From Candidatus Poseidonia alphae (GTDB taxonomy: Archaea > Thermoplasmatota > Poseidoniia > Poseidoniales > Poseidoniaceae), in contig DAVD01000027.1 of NCBI GenBank assembly GCA_002505405.1, forward strand, positions 5,017 through 69,016: a stretch of DNA of 64,000 nucleotides, given 5' to 3'. Below, piece by piece: positions 1-8,985 of this stretch. Position numbers and translations under genes: made by a program. The number at the start of each line of letters is the position of its first letter. The first letter of the stretch is position 1. Under the pieces are notes generated by a model, which did no database searches, had not been told where the DNA came from, and saw only the letters and a list, made by a program, of their open reading frames with translations.

Positions 1-179
1 ATGCGTTTTATATCATTCGCGGCTAAATACGCCAAACGGTACACTGCTCAATTGTACGAGGGGGGGGTAAAGGGTCGCGAAACGCATGTGCTCTATGCCT
101 TCGCGGGGGGTATCATTATAGGCGTTATAGGAGGGCAAACAAAATCCAGCGCGACGCAAATAGGCGGGGGGAATATGTC

Positions 180-1214
180 ATGGTCATAGAACACAACAAA
201 GACGACGGAGTTGACGTCGATTTCACGAAAGAACATATTGAGCCCATGCTCCAAGAAAACCTGGACCGCTTCGTGCTGTTCCCCATTCAACATGACGATA
301 TTTGGGAAATGTACAAAATGGAACAAGCATCGTTTTGGACTGCGGAGGAAATCGACCTTGCTGAAGACCTCAAAGATTGGAAGAATCTCAACGAAGGCGA
401 ACAACACTTCCTCAAGCATATTCTTGCGTTCTTTGCTGCAAGTGATGGCATCGTTAACGAAAACTTGGTGATGAACTTCTCCAATGAAGTATGCTGGCCC
501 GAAGCTCGAGCCTTCTACGGTTTCCAGATCATGATGGAAAACATCCATGCTGAAACCTATTCGCTTCTCATTGACACCTACATCAACGATGACCAAGAAA
601 AGAACCACTTGTTCAAGGCACTGGAGACCGTCCCCTCCGTTCAAAAGAAAGGGGAATGGGCCATGCGCTGGCTTTCTCGAAAGCGAGGCTCCTTTGCTGA
701 GCGTTTGGTTGCGTTTGCTGCAGTTGAGGGTATTTTCTTTTCAGGTTCATTCTGTGCAATTTTCTGGCTCAAGAAGCGAGGACTTATGCCCGGGCTTACC
801 TTTTCTAACGAATTGATTTCTCGCGATGAAGGCCTTCACTGTGACTTCGCTTGCCTGCTTCACAACAAGTTGTTGCGCGGTGCTGGTGAAAACGTCATTC
901 GTCGCATCATTGCTGAAGCGGTTGAAATCGAAATCGAATTCATCACCAAGGCATTGCCGGTAAACCTCATCGGCATGAATGCTGACTTGATGGAACAATA
1001 CGTCAAATTTGTCGCAGACCGTCTGCTTGTTTCGCTGAACTGTTCCAAGATCTACGAAACATCAAACCCGTTCCCGTGGATGGAAATGATTTCCATGCAA
1101 GGAAAAACCAATTTCTTCGAGAAGAGAGTTGCAGAATACCAGAAGGCTGGTGTTATGGATGGCTCGTCTCTTGGAAGCGTTCAACAGCGGTTCTCTGTTG
1201 ACGAAGACTTTTGA
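180..1214 (+). CDS. nrdB: Class Ia ribonucleotide reductase, small (radical) subunit
   Basis: The product (344 aa) is the R2 subunit that houses the di-iron/tyrosyl radical used by the large subunit to make deoxyribonucleotides in the cytosol. It matches eukaryotic R2 along its whole length: FFAASDGIVNENL, a MENIHxExYSLLID block holding the presumed radical tyrosine (Y127), an FFSGSFxxIFWLKKRGLMPG block and SNELISRDEGLHCDFA with metal ligands. The C-terminal tail SVDEDF resembles the eukaryotic tail that docks on R1. The ATG at 180 follows a G-rich purine stretch; an ATG at 174 runs into a stop at once, which supports 180. The large subunit follows 62 bases downstream, so the two are probably one operon. 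The 179 bases before it hold only a short unsupported frame and presumably the promoter. Confidence 0.95.
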   Translation: MVIEHNKDDGVDVDFTKEHIEPMLQENLDRFVLFPIQHDDIWEMYKMEQASFWTAEEIDLAEDLKDWKNLNEGEQHFLKHILAFFAASDGIVNENLVMNFSNEVCWPEARAFYGFQIMMENIHAETYSLLIDTYINDDQEKNHLFKALETVPSVQKKGEWAMRWLSRKRGSFAERLVAFAAVEGIFFSGSFCAIFWLKKRGLMPGLTFSNELISRDEGLHCDFACLLHNKLLRGAGENVIRRIIAEAVEIEIEFITKALPVNLIGMNADLMEQYVKFVADRLLVSLNCSKIYETSNPFPWMEMISMQGKTNFFEKRVAEYQKAGVMDGSSLGSVQQRFSVDEDF

Positions 1215-1276
1215 ACCGTACGCGAACAAAGGAACTTACCACGCAATCACACTCACCGAATCTGGAGGAAATATAC

Positions 1277-3670
1277 ATGGCCATGCAAGTAGTAAATAGG
1301 AAAGGCGAAAGAGAGGATGTGCGCTTTGATGCTATCCTTGAGAAATTAACAACACTCTCTGAAGGATTGAACTCAAAATGGGTTGACCCAGGACATGTTA
1401 CCAAGCTCACCATCGAAGGCCTGTACGATGGCGTGACCACCCGTGAACTCGACCAACTTGCAGCTGAAACAGCCGCATCATTGGCTTCTCAACACCCTGA
1501 ATACAGTCGCCTAGCAGCCCGTATTTGTGTGGATGATTTGCACCGTGCAACAAAGGACAGTTTCACCGATGTAATTACTGACCTGCGCGAGTACATCGAC
1601 CCAGAATCCGGAAAGCACGCACCGTTGATCTCAGAAGAAGTGTTTGATGTAATTATGGAACATGCAGACGTATTGAACAACCACATAGACTATTCTCGAG
1701 ACAACAATTACGACTACTTTGGTTTCAAGACCCTGGAACGCTCCTACCTCCTTCGCTTAAACGGTGAAATTGCAGAACGCCCTCAACACATGTTGATGCG
1801 GGTTTCTGTTGGAATCCACTACAACAACATCCCAAGGGCCCTCGAAACATACGACCTCATGAGTCAAGGCTACTTCACTCACGCAACACCAACGTTGTTC
1901 AATTCCGGAACACCGATGCCTCAAATGTCCTCTTGCTTTTTGCTCACCATGCAAGACGATTCATTGGACGGAATCTATGACACTCTCAAGCAGTGCGCTT
2001 TGATCTCCAAGTCTGCTGGAGGAATTGGGTTGTCCATCCATCATGTGCGTTCAAAAGGTTCGTACATCAAGGGCACAAACGGAACCTCCAACGGAATCGT
2101 ACCAATGCTGCGAGTCTTCAACGATACGGCCCGCTACGTCGACCAAGGCGGCGGTAAGCGTAAGGGTTCAATCGCAGTTTACCTTGAACCATGGCACCCA
2201 GATATTCTTCAATTCTTGGACCTCAAGAAGAACCACGGAAAGGAAGAACTCCGAGCACGTGACCTGTTCTACGCAATGTGGACTCCAGACTTGTTCATGG
2301 AACGTGTTGAGCAGAACGCCGACTGGTCATTCTTCTGCCCGAATGAATGCCCCGGTTTGCAAGATGTCTATGGTGATGAATTCAAGACAATGTTCGAAGA
2401 CTTTGAGCGAAGAGGTCTCGCCCGTGAAACGGTTCCTGCACGAACCATTTGGGACAAAATCGTTGAATCCCAAATTGAAACCGGTACGCCTTACATGCTT
2501 TACAAGGATGCGGCAAACAACAAGTCGAATCAAAAGAACTTGGGAACCATCCGCTCCTCAAACCTGTGCACTGAAATCATGGAATACACCGCAAAGGACG
2601 AAGTTGCTGTCTGCAACCTCGCATCGATTGCACTGCCCAAGTTCGTGAACATGAGCACTGGAGAGTTTGACCACCAGAAACTCTTCGATGTTACGTATCA
2701 CGCTACGGGCAATCTGAACCGTGTCATTGATGTCAACTACTATCCGGTGGAAGAAGCACGTAATTCTAACATGCGTCACCGTCCGATTGGACTGGGCGTT
2801 CAAGGACTTGCAGACACCTTCGCTATGCTAGAAATGAACTTTGATGGGGCGGAAGCTCGCTCCTTGAACAAAGAAATTTTTGAAACAATTTACTACGCTG
2901 CTTGCACCGCTTCGAAAGATGCAGCAATCGCAGAAGGCCCTTATTCAACCTTCAAAGGCTCACCCGCCAGCAAAGGTGTCCTGCAATTTGACTTGTGGGG
3001 CATGAACGAACACAGCGGCCGCTGGGATTGGAGTTCACTCAAGGAAGAAATCGTGGAACATGGAATGCGTAATTCTCTGCTGGTTGCTCCTATGCCCACA
3101 GCGTCAACCTCACAAATCCTCGGGAACAACGAATGCTTTGAGGCATTCACCTCCAACCTTTACGTCCGTCGCACTCTTTCCGGAGAGTTCGTTGTCCTCA
3201 ACCGACATTTGGTTCGAGACCTCATCAAGGAAGACCTTTGGAGTATTGAGATGAAGAATGAAATTTTGCGACATAAGGGATCCATACAAGCGATTGCAAA
3301 CATCCCTGAAAAGATCCGTAACCTCTACAAAACCACGTGGGAAATCAGTCAACGCCACGTCTTGGACATGGCTGCCGACCGCGGCGCATACATTGACCAA
3401 AGCCAATCGTTGAACATCCACATGGTTGATGCTAATCCTGCAAAGGTCACCTCAATGCACTTCTACGGATGGAAGCAAGGTCTGAAGACCGGAATGTACT
3501 ATCTGCGAACAAAGGCAGCTGCCGACGCCATTCAGTTCACCCTTGAATCCAAGTCCAAAGACGACCAAACCGTCGGTGGACTTGCTGAGCGTGCAGAAGA
3601 TGTTGACAGCCTTGAAGCAATTGCATGCAGTCTCGACACTCCAGATGACTGCTTGATGTGTGGCTCTTGA
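1277..3670 (+). CDS. nrdA: Class Ia ribonucleotide reductase, large (catalytic) subunit
   Basis: R1 subunit (797 aa from this start) reducing ribonucleoside diphosphates. Residues 1 to about 95 form the ATP-cone allosteric domain. The core carries SSCFLL, the SKSAGGIGL loop, PMLRVFN, CPNECPGL, the active-site NLCTEI segment and the VAPMPTASTSQILGNNE region. The protein ends in CLMCGS, the redox-active cysteine pair that regenerates the active-site disulfide. The frame stays open upstream to a TTG near 1211 overlapping nrdB, but a strong GGAGGA sits 9 bases before the ATG at 1277 and the protein from there begins where the ATP-cone begins. Like its partner it resembles eukaryotic R1 more than typical archaeal class II enzymes, which suggests ancient transfer or shared ancestry. 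Confidence 0.95.
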   Translation: MAMQVVNRKGEREDVRFDAILEKLTTLSEGLNSKWVDPGHVTKLTIEGLYDGVTTRELDQLAAETAASLASQHPEYSRLAARICVDDLHRATKDSFTDVITDLREYIDPESGKHAPLISEEVFDVIMEHADVLNNHIDYSRDNNYDYFGFKTLERSYLLRLNGEIAERPQHMLMRVSVGIHYNNIPRALETYDLMSQGYFTHATPTLFNSGTPMPQMSSCFLLTMQDDSLDGIYDTLKQCALISKSAGGIGLSIHHVRSKGSYIKGTNGTSNGIVPMLRVFNDTARYVDQGGGKRKGSIAVYLEPWHPDILQFLDLKKNHGKEELRARDLFYAMWTPDLFMERVEQNADWSFFCPNECPGLQDVYGDEFKTMFEDFERRGLARETVPARTIWDKIVESQIETGTPYMLYKDAANNKSNQKNLGTIRSSNLCTEIMEYTAKDEVAVCNLASIALPKFVNMSTGEFDHQKLFDVTYHATGNLNRVIDVNYYPVEEARNSNMRHRPIGLGVQGLADTFAMLEMNFDGAEARSLNKEIFETIYYAACTASKDAAIAEGPYSTFKGSPASKGVLQFDLWGMNEHSGRWDWSSLKEEIVEHGMRNSLLVAPMPTASTSQILGNNECFEAFTSNLYVRRTLSGEFVVLNRHLVRDLIKEDLWSIEMKNEILRHKGSIQAIANIPEKIRNLYKTTWEISQRHVLDMAADRGAYIDQSQSLNIHMVDANPAKVTSMHFYGWKQGLKTGMYYLRTKAAADAIQFTLESKSKDDQTVGGLAERAEDVDSLEAIACSLDTPDDCLMCGS

Positions 3671-3708
3671 TGTTTGATTAAATCCTTGGTTGAGGTGCCT
3701 CGCGCCGG

Positions 3709-3731
3709 AGATTCCTTTAACTGTGGAATCT
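3709..3731. other. Short inverted repeat between nrdA and the next gene
   Basis: AGATTCC and GGAATCT are perfect complements separated by 9 bases in the 85-base gap after nrdA. It could shape the 3' end of the nrd transcript or the leader of the small gene that follows. No T-run follows it directly, so I do not call it a terminator. Confidence 0.3.
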
Positions 3732-3755
3732 TCATAGGACGGTTGAGGCATAACA

Positions 3756-4007
3756 ATGGATGAAGCAACTTTGGTACTCAATGTTATTTTGTACGTCCTT
3801 CTACCGCTCTGGGGAATTGCCGGAATGCTTGACTGGTGGTGTCATCGAAATACAGAGATTGAGAAGACCTCGGGATTGAAAGAAGCTTACATCCACTGCC
3901 TTATGGGTGTCCAAATTTGCATCCCTCTCGTTCTTTCGCTTCTCTTTGAGGTCAACGTCCTCATCATGTTGCTTTGTTTCGCCGCCGACCCAAATCACAT
4001 CTTGTGA
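3756..4007 (+). CDS. Small membrane protein, apparently 3'-truncated
   Basis: An 83-aa protein with two hydrophobic segments (about residues 7-24 and 52-74) around a hydrophilic loop containing DWWCHRNTEIEKTSGLKE. From memory, this loop and the second helix match the N-terminal half of a bacterial membrane protein family of roughly 200 aa that is often labelled diguanylate cyclase in databases without evidence of that activity. Here the similarity stops right after the second helix and the frame ends 13 bases inside the convergent lpdA 3' end. I infer loss of the C-terminal half by rearrangement or genome reduction. It may be a functional remnant or a decaying gene; no catalytic residue is visible. 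Confidence 0.6.
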   Translation: MDEATLVLNVILYVLLPLWGIAGMLDWWCHRNTEIEKTSGLKEAYIHCLMGVQICIPLVLSLLFEVNVLIMLLCFAADPNHIL

Positions 4008-5425
4008 ATCGCATGACCTAGAGTGTCCAGTACTCCTTCATGGGTCATTTCCGTCATGGTCGGGTGAGCATGAATGGTATGTGCAATGTCTTCGAGGACA
4101 GCTCCCATCTCAAGAGCAAGCGTCCATTCTCCAACCAGTTCGCTGATATGGGTTCCAACACCTTGGATGCCCAGGATGCGATGATCGTCTTCTCGAGCGA
4201 CGACGCGGACGAATCCACCGGTCTTTTCAGCTTCTTGTGTGAGTGAGCGTCCGTTTGCGGCCATTGGGAATTTTCCAATGATCACGGGATGGCCTTGTTC
4301 CTTGGCTTGGTCGGGAGAGAGACCAACGGAGACGATTTCTGGTTCTGTGAATACAATGGCAGGGACTGCGACTGGGTCGTAGGCTCTGCGGTGGCCAGCG
4401 ATGAGTTCCGCTACCATTTCACCTTGGAAGGAAGCAACGTGTGCCAGCATCTCGCCCAAGTCACAAAGGTCTCCAATGGCGTAAACGCCTTTCATATTGG
4501 TTTCACAACGCTCGTTGACTTTGACGAAGCCACGGTCGTCGAGTGCAACGCCAGTGCTTTCAAGTCCTGATGAAGCGGGCTTCCGACCCACGGTCACCAA
4601 TACTTTGTCGGCTACGATGTGCTGCATCTTCTTCTCATCCTTCTCGTTTTTATCGATGAAGTTGAGTTTGACTTTACCGCCTTTTTGCTTTTCGGCACCT
4701 TTGGCAAAGACACCTGTGTGAACCTTGATCTTATTTTTCTTGAGAAAGAGTTCGAGAGGTCGGCGCAATTCTTTGTCGAACAAGGGCAAGACCGAGTCCA
4801 TGGCTTCAACCACGGTCACTTCTGATCCGAGCATACGGAAGGTGATGCCGAGTTCGAGACCGATGTAGCCGCCACCGACCACGACAACGTGGTCTGGGAG
4901 CTTCTCGAGAGAGAGTGCTTCTCTTGAGGACAGCACGTGATCGTCGTAGGGCATGAATGGGAGTTCAATTGGTACTGAGCCTTGCGCCATGATGACGTGT
5001 TCGGCTTGAATCAAAGTCGCATCCTTTCCTTCTCCGATTTTCACAGTCTTTGCGTCTTCAAAGGTAGCCCATCCAGTGATCAGTTCTGCTCCTGCATTCT
5101 TCAAAAGAGCCTCGACCCCTTTGTTGAGGCGGTCTACGATGCCTTCTTTCCAACCGACCAGGTTGGCCATGTTGAGTTCAGCCGGGCTTGGAATTGAAAT
5201 TCCCATGTGGCCGTCCTTTTTTGCGTGCTTTGCAAGGTTGTGGAAGGTGTGTGCGGCATGAATGAGTGCCTTTGATGGTATGCATCCGCGAATGAGGCAG
5301 GTGCCTCCAGCACGTTCTCCCTCAACGATGATGGTTTTCATTCCGAGTTGAGCCGAACGGATGGCAGAAACGTAGCCTCCGGGGCCAGCTCCGATGACGA
5401 GCACTTGACATTGTTTTGTTTTCAC
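3995..5425 (-). CDS. lpdA: Dihydrolipoyl dehydrogenase (E3)
   Basis: FAD-dependent E3 (476 aa) that reoxidises dihydrolipoamide with NAD+. It has an N-terminal FAD-binding GAGPGGYVSA motif, the redox-active disulfide C43-LIRG-C48 followed by IPSK, an NAD-binding VVGGGYIGLELG motif near residue 180, an AIGDL FAD motif near residue 315, and the C-terminal HAHPTMTE segment with the active-site His-Glu pair. Length is typical. It is the last gene of the five-gene minus-strand operon, 9 bases after E2, and overlaps the convergent small membrane gene by 13 bases. Being inside the operon it most likely serves this dehydrogenase, though the same E3 could serve other lipoyl enzymes. Confidence 0.95.
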   Translation of the reverse strand: MKTKQCQVLVIGAGPGGYVSAIRSAQLGMKTIIVEGERAGGTCLIRGCIPSKALIHAAHTFHNLAKHAKKDGHMGISIPSPAELNMANLVGWKEGIVDRLNKGVEALLKNAGAELITGWATFEDAKTVKIGEGKDATLIQAEHVIMAQGSVPIELPFMPYDDHVLSSREALSLEKLPDHVVVVGGGYIGLELGITFRMLGSEVTVVEAMDSVLPLFDKELRRPLELFLKKNKIKVHTGVFAKGAEKQKGGKVKLNFIDKNEKDEKKMQHIVADKVLVTVGRKPASSGLESTGVALDDRGFVKVNERCETNMKGVYAIGDLCDLGEMLAHVASFQGEMVAELIAGHRRAYDPVAVPAIVFTEPEIVSVGLSPDQAKEQGHPVIIGKFPMAANGRSLTQEAEKTGGFVRVVAREDDHRILGIQGVGTHISELVGEWTLALEMGAVLEDIAHTIHAHPTMTEMTHEGVLDTLGHAIHKM

Positions 5426-5434
5426 ACCATCACC

Positions 5435-6712
5435 TCACATGAAAATTGTAGCGGGATTCTCTAAGTAAGTTTTAACCAACTGTACGAGTGTGGCCCCATC
5501 ATGTCCATCGACAACACGGTGGTCCCATGAAGAAGAGAGGTTCATCATCCGGCGAACAACAACGTGGCCGTTACGAACAACAGCACGATCCTTTGCATTA
5601 TGGACTCCAAGAATTCCAACTTCGGGTTTGTTGATGATCGGCGTTGCTCCAAGCCCACCAAGGCGTCCTAGGCTGGTGATGGTAAAGGTTGAACCGCTGA
5701 GGTCCTCAACACCTGCTTTTCCATCTCGAGTTGCGGAGGTAACACGCACCATTTCTGTTGCTGCGCTCCAAATATCCATGGCTTCAACATGCTTGACCAC
5801 GGGAACGTAGAGTCCTCGGTCGGTTTGAGTTGCAATTCCAAGGTTGATGGCTTCATGGCGAGTGACGACGTTAGCATCGTCATCGTACAATGCATTGCAT
5901 TCTGGCCGCTGTTCCAGTGCCTTTACCAATGCTTGCATGATAAAGGGCAGGTAGGTGAGTTTTGGAGCACCCTCTGGACGTGTTGCGTTGAGGTGTTGGC
6001 GCAGTTCTTCCAGGGCCGTGACGTCCACTTCTTCAAAGTAAGAGAAGTGAGGAATGGTGCTGTAGGATGACATCATGCCGTCAGCGATCTTTCGACGAAG
6101 TCCGATGACCTTGATTTCCTCAGTGCCGTTTCGTTCTACTTTCGCCGAGCCACCCATTGGGCGCGCAGATGAGGCTCCAGATGCGCCGCCTGCAATGTGT
6201 CGGTCCAAGTCGGCATGACTGATGCGTCCTGCAGGGCCAGAGCCCGCAACATGTTGCAAGTCTACGTTTGCAGAGCGAGCTCGTTGGCGGACTGCAGGTG
6301 AAGCGAGTGCTTTCGTACCTGCTGCACGAGAAACGGGTGCTGCGGCAGGAGCGGCTTCAACGGGAGGAAGCGTTGGTGCTGCTGGGGTAGCGGCTTCGAC
6401 TTTCTTTGCTGGCTTTTCTTCTTTGGCTGGGGCAGGTGTCTCGGTTTTCTCTTCGCCGGCATTACCGTCTCCATCCACTTCGAAAACGATGCATACAGCA
6501 CCTACTGGAAGAATATCTCCTGCTTCGCCAACCATGCTCTTGACGGTTCCTTCGCAAGGGGCGGGAATCTCAACGGTTGCTTTATCGGTCATCACGGAGA
6601 GAATAGGGTCGTCTTCTTTGATGCTGTCACCAACGGCGACCAGCCATTCTACGACTTCTCCTTCAACAACGCCTTCTCCAATATCCGGTAGCTTAAATTC
6701 AAATGTTCCCAT
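5435..6712 (-). CDS. bkdC: Dihydrolipoamide acyltransferase (E2) of a 2-oxoacid dehydrogenase complex
   Basis: Core acyltransferase (425 aa). Residues 1-80 are a single lipoyl domain with the lipoylated lysine K44 in DKATVEIP. An Ala/Pro/Glu-rich linker follows, then a peripheral-subunit-binding domain with ASPAVRQRARS and GPAGRISHADLDRH, then the catalytic domain ending in the DHRVVDGHDGA motif with the active-site histidine. The frame extends upstream via a GTG into the E1 beta gene, but the ATG at 6712 has a GGAGGA box 6 bases upstream and starts right at the lipoyl domain. The gene begins 2 bases after the E1 beta stop, so translation is probably coupled. Confidence 0.94.
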   Translation of the reverse strand: MGTFEFKLPDIGEGVVEGEVVEWLVAVGDSIKEDDPILSVMTDKATVEIPAPCEGTVKSMVGEAGDILPVGAVCIVFEVDGDGNAGEEKTETPAPAKEEKPAKKVEAATPAAPTLPPVEAAPAAAPVSRAAGTKALASPAVRQRARSANVDLQHVAGSGPAGRISHADLDRHIAGGASGASSARPMGGSAKVERNGTEEIKVIGLRRKIADGMMSSYSTIPHFSYFEEVDVTALEELRQHLNATRPEGAPKLTYLPFIMQALVKALEQRPECNALYDDDANVVTRHEAINLGIATQTDRGLYVPVVKHVEAMDIWSAATEMVRVTSATRDGKAGVEDLSGSTFTITSLGRLGGLGATPIINKPEVGILGVHNAKDRAVVRNGHVVVRRMMNLSSSWDHRVVDGHDGATLVQLVKTYLENPATIFM

Positions 6713-6714
6713 GT

Positions 6715-7725
6715 TTATTCCTCCTGTGTTTTCTGTATGGCTTCTGCAATCCTTGACGGACTCGGAAGATAATCCCACTCGGTGGTGTGCGGGAACGGTG
6801 TGTCCCAGCCAGTCACTCGTTGAATTGGTGCTTCAAGGTGGTAGAAGCATCGTTCTTGAATTGAAGCGCTCATTTCCGCCCCGAAACCGCTGGTCTTCGG
6901 CGCTTCATGGACGATGACACAGCGCCCGGTCTTCTTCACTGAATTGACCACGGTATCACGGTCCCAAGGGACCAAGGTTTGCAAGTCAATGAGTTCACAA
7001 TCAATACCGGAATTCTTGATGGCCTGTTCGCTCACATGGACCATTGCGCCCCATGCGATCACGGTGCAAGCGGTGCCCTCTCGGACGATATTAGCTTGTT
7101 CAAGTGGAATGGAGTAGTACTCTTCGGGAACTTCGCCCTCAGGATGGTCGTTCCAAGTTGGGACATTGTGCGGGTCTCCGTAGAACGGGCCACGGTAGCA
7201 TCGCTTTGGTTCGAAGAAAATAACCGGGTCGTTGCATTCGATAGCACTTGTTAACAGCCCTTTTGCATTTCTTGGATTAGAGCAGTACACGACTTTGAGG
7301 CCAGGTGTATGCGTGAATTGTGCTTCGGGGGACTGTGAATGATGGTGTCCTCCTTTGATTCCTCCACCAGCTGGTGTTCGAAACGTCACAGGGCTGGTGA
7401 ATTCTCCGCCAGACCGGTGCCTCAGTTTGGCGATTTCGTTGACAATTTGGTCATAGGCAGGGAAAATGTAGTCTGCGAATTGGATTTCAGCAACCGGTCG
7501 TAGTCCGTTCAAACCCATTCCCATTGCGATGGCGGCAATACCACCTTCTGCAAGAGGTGAATCAAAGACTCGGTGGTGGCCAAATTCTTCTTGGAGTCCG
7601 GCCGTAACTCTGAACACGCCTCCAAAGTAGCCCACATCTTCACCAAAGATGACGACGTTGGGGTTGCTTTGCAGCTGGTGCTTCAGGGCAGAATTTAGGG
7701 CTGCAATCATGTTCATTTTTGCCAT
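6715..7725 (-). CDS. bkdB: 2-oxoacid dehydrogenase E1 beta subunit (branched-chain type)
   Basis: Thiamine-pyrophosphate-dependent E1 beta (336 aa). It has FGEDVGYFGGVFRVTxGL, EIQFADYIFPAxDQIVNE, HHSQSPEAxFxHxPGLKVV, the FFEPK segment, and a C-terminal APIQRVTGWDTPFPH block. These segments read closer to branched-chain 2-oxoacid dehydrogenase beta subunits than to pyruvate dehydrogenase beta subunits. It sits between E1 alpha (9-base gap) and E2 (2-base gap). With E1 alpha it forms the alpha2beta2 decarboxylase that loads acyl groups onto the E2 lipoyl arm. Substrate choice is inferred from similarity only; broad specificity including pyruvate is possible. Confidence 0.92.
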   Translation of the reverse strand: MAKMNMIAALNSALKHQLQSNPNVVIFGEDVGYFGGVFRVTAGLQEEFGHHRVFDSPLAEGGIAAIAMGMGLNGLRPVAEIQFADYIFPAYDQIVNEIAKLRHRSGGEFTSPVTFRTPAGGGIKGGHHHSQSPEAQFTHTPGLKVVYCSNPRNAKGLLTSAIECNDPVIFFEPKRCYRGPFYGDPHNVPTWNDHPEGEVPEEYYSIPLEQANIVREGTACTVIAWGAMVHVSEQAIKNSGIDCELIDLQTLVPWDRDTVVNSVKKTGRCVIVHEAPKTSGFGAEMSASIQERCFYHLEAPIQRVTGWDTPFPHTTEWDYLPSPSRIAEAIQKTQEE

Positions 7726-7734
7726 GCTAACACC

Positions 7735-8976
7735 TCACTTTCCCAGTTCCTCTCGTTGTTCTTGAATGTGCCAGGGGACCGTCTCGTAAACTTCTGTAAA
7801 AATGGTTGATGCAGGAGGGTAAGGTCCGGTAGCAAGGTCCCCGAATTCGCATGCTTCTTTGTAAGCCGTCATGACTTCAGCATCAATTTTGTCCGCCAGT
7901 GCAGCGTTCTTTTCATCATCCCATTCGCCAATTTTAACGAGGTGGGCTCGCAGTCGTTCTACAGGGTCGCCACCTGGCCAAGATTCTGCTTCATTATGAG
8001 GCCGGTAGGCTGACGGGTCATCCGAAGAGGAATGGGCGCCAGACCTGTAGGTGTAGACTTCTATGTGGGTTGGTCCGAGTCCTGCAGAGACCCGTTCACG
8101 AGCCCACTTTGTGACGCTGTAGAGTGCGAGGAAGTCGTTTCCATCTACACGGAATGAGGGAATGTCGTAGGCGAGTCCACGCTCGGCAAATGTTCGTCCA
8201 CCGGTGGCCAGTGAAACATGTGTGGAGATGGCCCATTGATTGTTGACCACATTGAGGATGACTGGGGGTTTGAATGTTGATGCAAAGTTGAGTGCATAAT
8301 GGTAATCTCCCTGGGCTGAGGTACCGTCTCCAAGCCACGTGATACAAGCTTCATCGAGGCCTTTGTAAGCGCTGGCCATCGCCACGCCAACCGCTTGTGA
8401 AAACTGAGTGCCTACAGGGGAAGAGATGGAGATGAACCGTCCTTCTTTCCACGTGTAGTGAACCGGCATTTGTCGCCCACGAACGTTATCTTCTGTATTT
8501 CCGATGCAGTGGCAGATCATACTGACCATGTCCCTGCCTCGTACGAATTGCGCACCGGGTTGCCGGTACGATGGAAATATCCAATCGTTGTCTTCAAGCG
8601 CCATTGTTTGAGCAATAGCCACGGCTTCTTCACCAAGCGATCGCATGTAAAAGGAGAGTTTTCCAGTGCGTTGCATTTTGATCATTCGATCGTCAAAGAT
8701 TCGAAGTCGCATCATGTATTCAAGACCCTGAATAAGGGATGCAGCGTCGAGGCCAGGGTCCCATTCGCCAACAGCGACTCCATCATCGGTGAGTACACGG
8801 ACCAAACCTGATGCATGAGGCGCGGTGTCTTCTGCAGAACATGTCGCCGGGTCGGGACGGTTCAAATCACCCGGTTGTTCAACAAATTTGTCGCCAAACG
8901 ACGGTGTGTCTCCGGGACGGAATGGCGCAACCCCAATCGTGTAGGGCGAGGTTGTAGCCGTACTTCTCTCCGTCAT
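7735..8976 (-). CDS. bkdA: 2-oxoacid dehydrogenase E1 alpha subunit (branched-chain type)
   Basis: TPP-binding E1 alpha (413 aa). The TPP/Mg motif is the WLGDGTSAQGDYHYALNFA region ending in NNQWAIST. The phosphorylation-loop-like segment YRSGAHSSSDDPSAYR and the FYMRSLGEEA and GRQMPVHY segments are hallmarks of branched-chain 2-oxoacid dehydrogenase alpha subunits. An N-terminal extension of about 70 residues precedes the core. It follows lipA by 9 bases in the same operon. Together with E1 beta it decarboxylates 2-oxoacids derived from Val, Leu and Ile, which fits the propionyl-CoA genes near 60 kb. Confidence 0.93.
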   Translation of the reverse strand: MTERSTATTSPYTIGVAPFRPGDTPSFGDKFVEQPGDLNRPDPATCSAEDTAPHASGLVRVLTDDGVAVGEWDPGLDAASLIQGLEYMMRLRIFDDRMIKMQRTGKLSFYMRSLGEEAVAIAQTMALEDNDWIFPSYRQPGAQFVRGRDMVSMICHCIGNTEDNVRGRQMPVHYTWKEGRFISISSPVGTQFSQAVGVAMASAYKGLDEACITWLGDGTSAQGDYHYALNFASTFKPPVILNVVNNQWAISTHVSLATGGRTFAERGLAYDIPSFRVDGNDFLALYSVTKWARERVSAGLGPTHIEVYTYRSGAHSSSDDPSAYRPHNEAESWPGGDPVERLRAHLVKIGEWDDEKNAALADKIDAEVMTAYKEACEFGDLATGPYPPASTIFTEVYETVPWHIQEQREELGK

Positions 8977-8985
8977 CGTTTCACC

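Noticed and set aside
1..189. 62-codon open frame at the left edge
   Set aside because: It overlaps the nrdB start, has no recognisable content, and its base pattern looks like a promoter/leader region.
93..644. 183-codon frame on the minus strand inside nrdB
   Set aside because: Shadow of a confidently assigned gene; composition lacks protein-family features.
3756..4007. Diguanylate cyclase function for the small membrane protein
   Set aside because: No GGDEF-type motif is present; the name is a database label I remember for the family, not supported by sequence.
6222..6917. 231-codon plus-strand frame opposite the E2 gene
   Set aside because: Open only because it reads the Ala/Pro-rich linker of E2 backwards.
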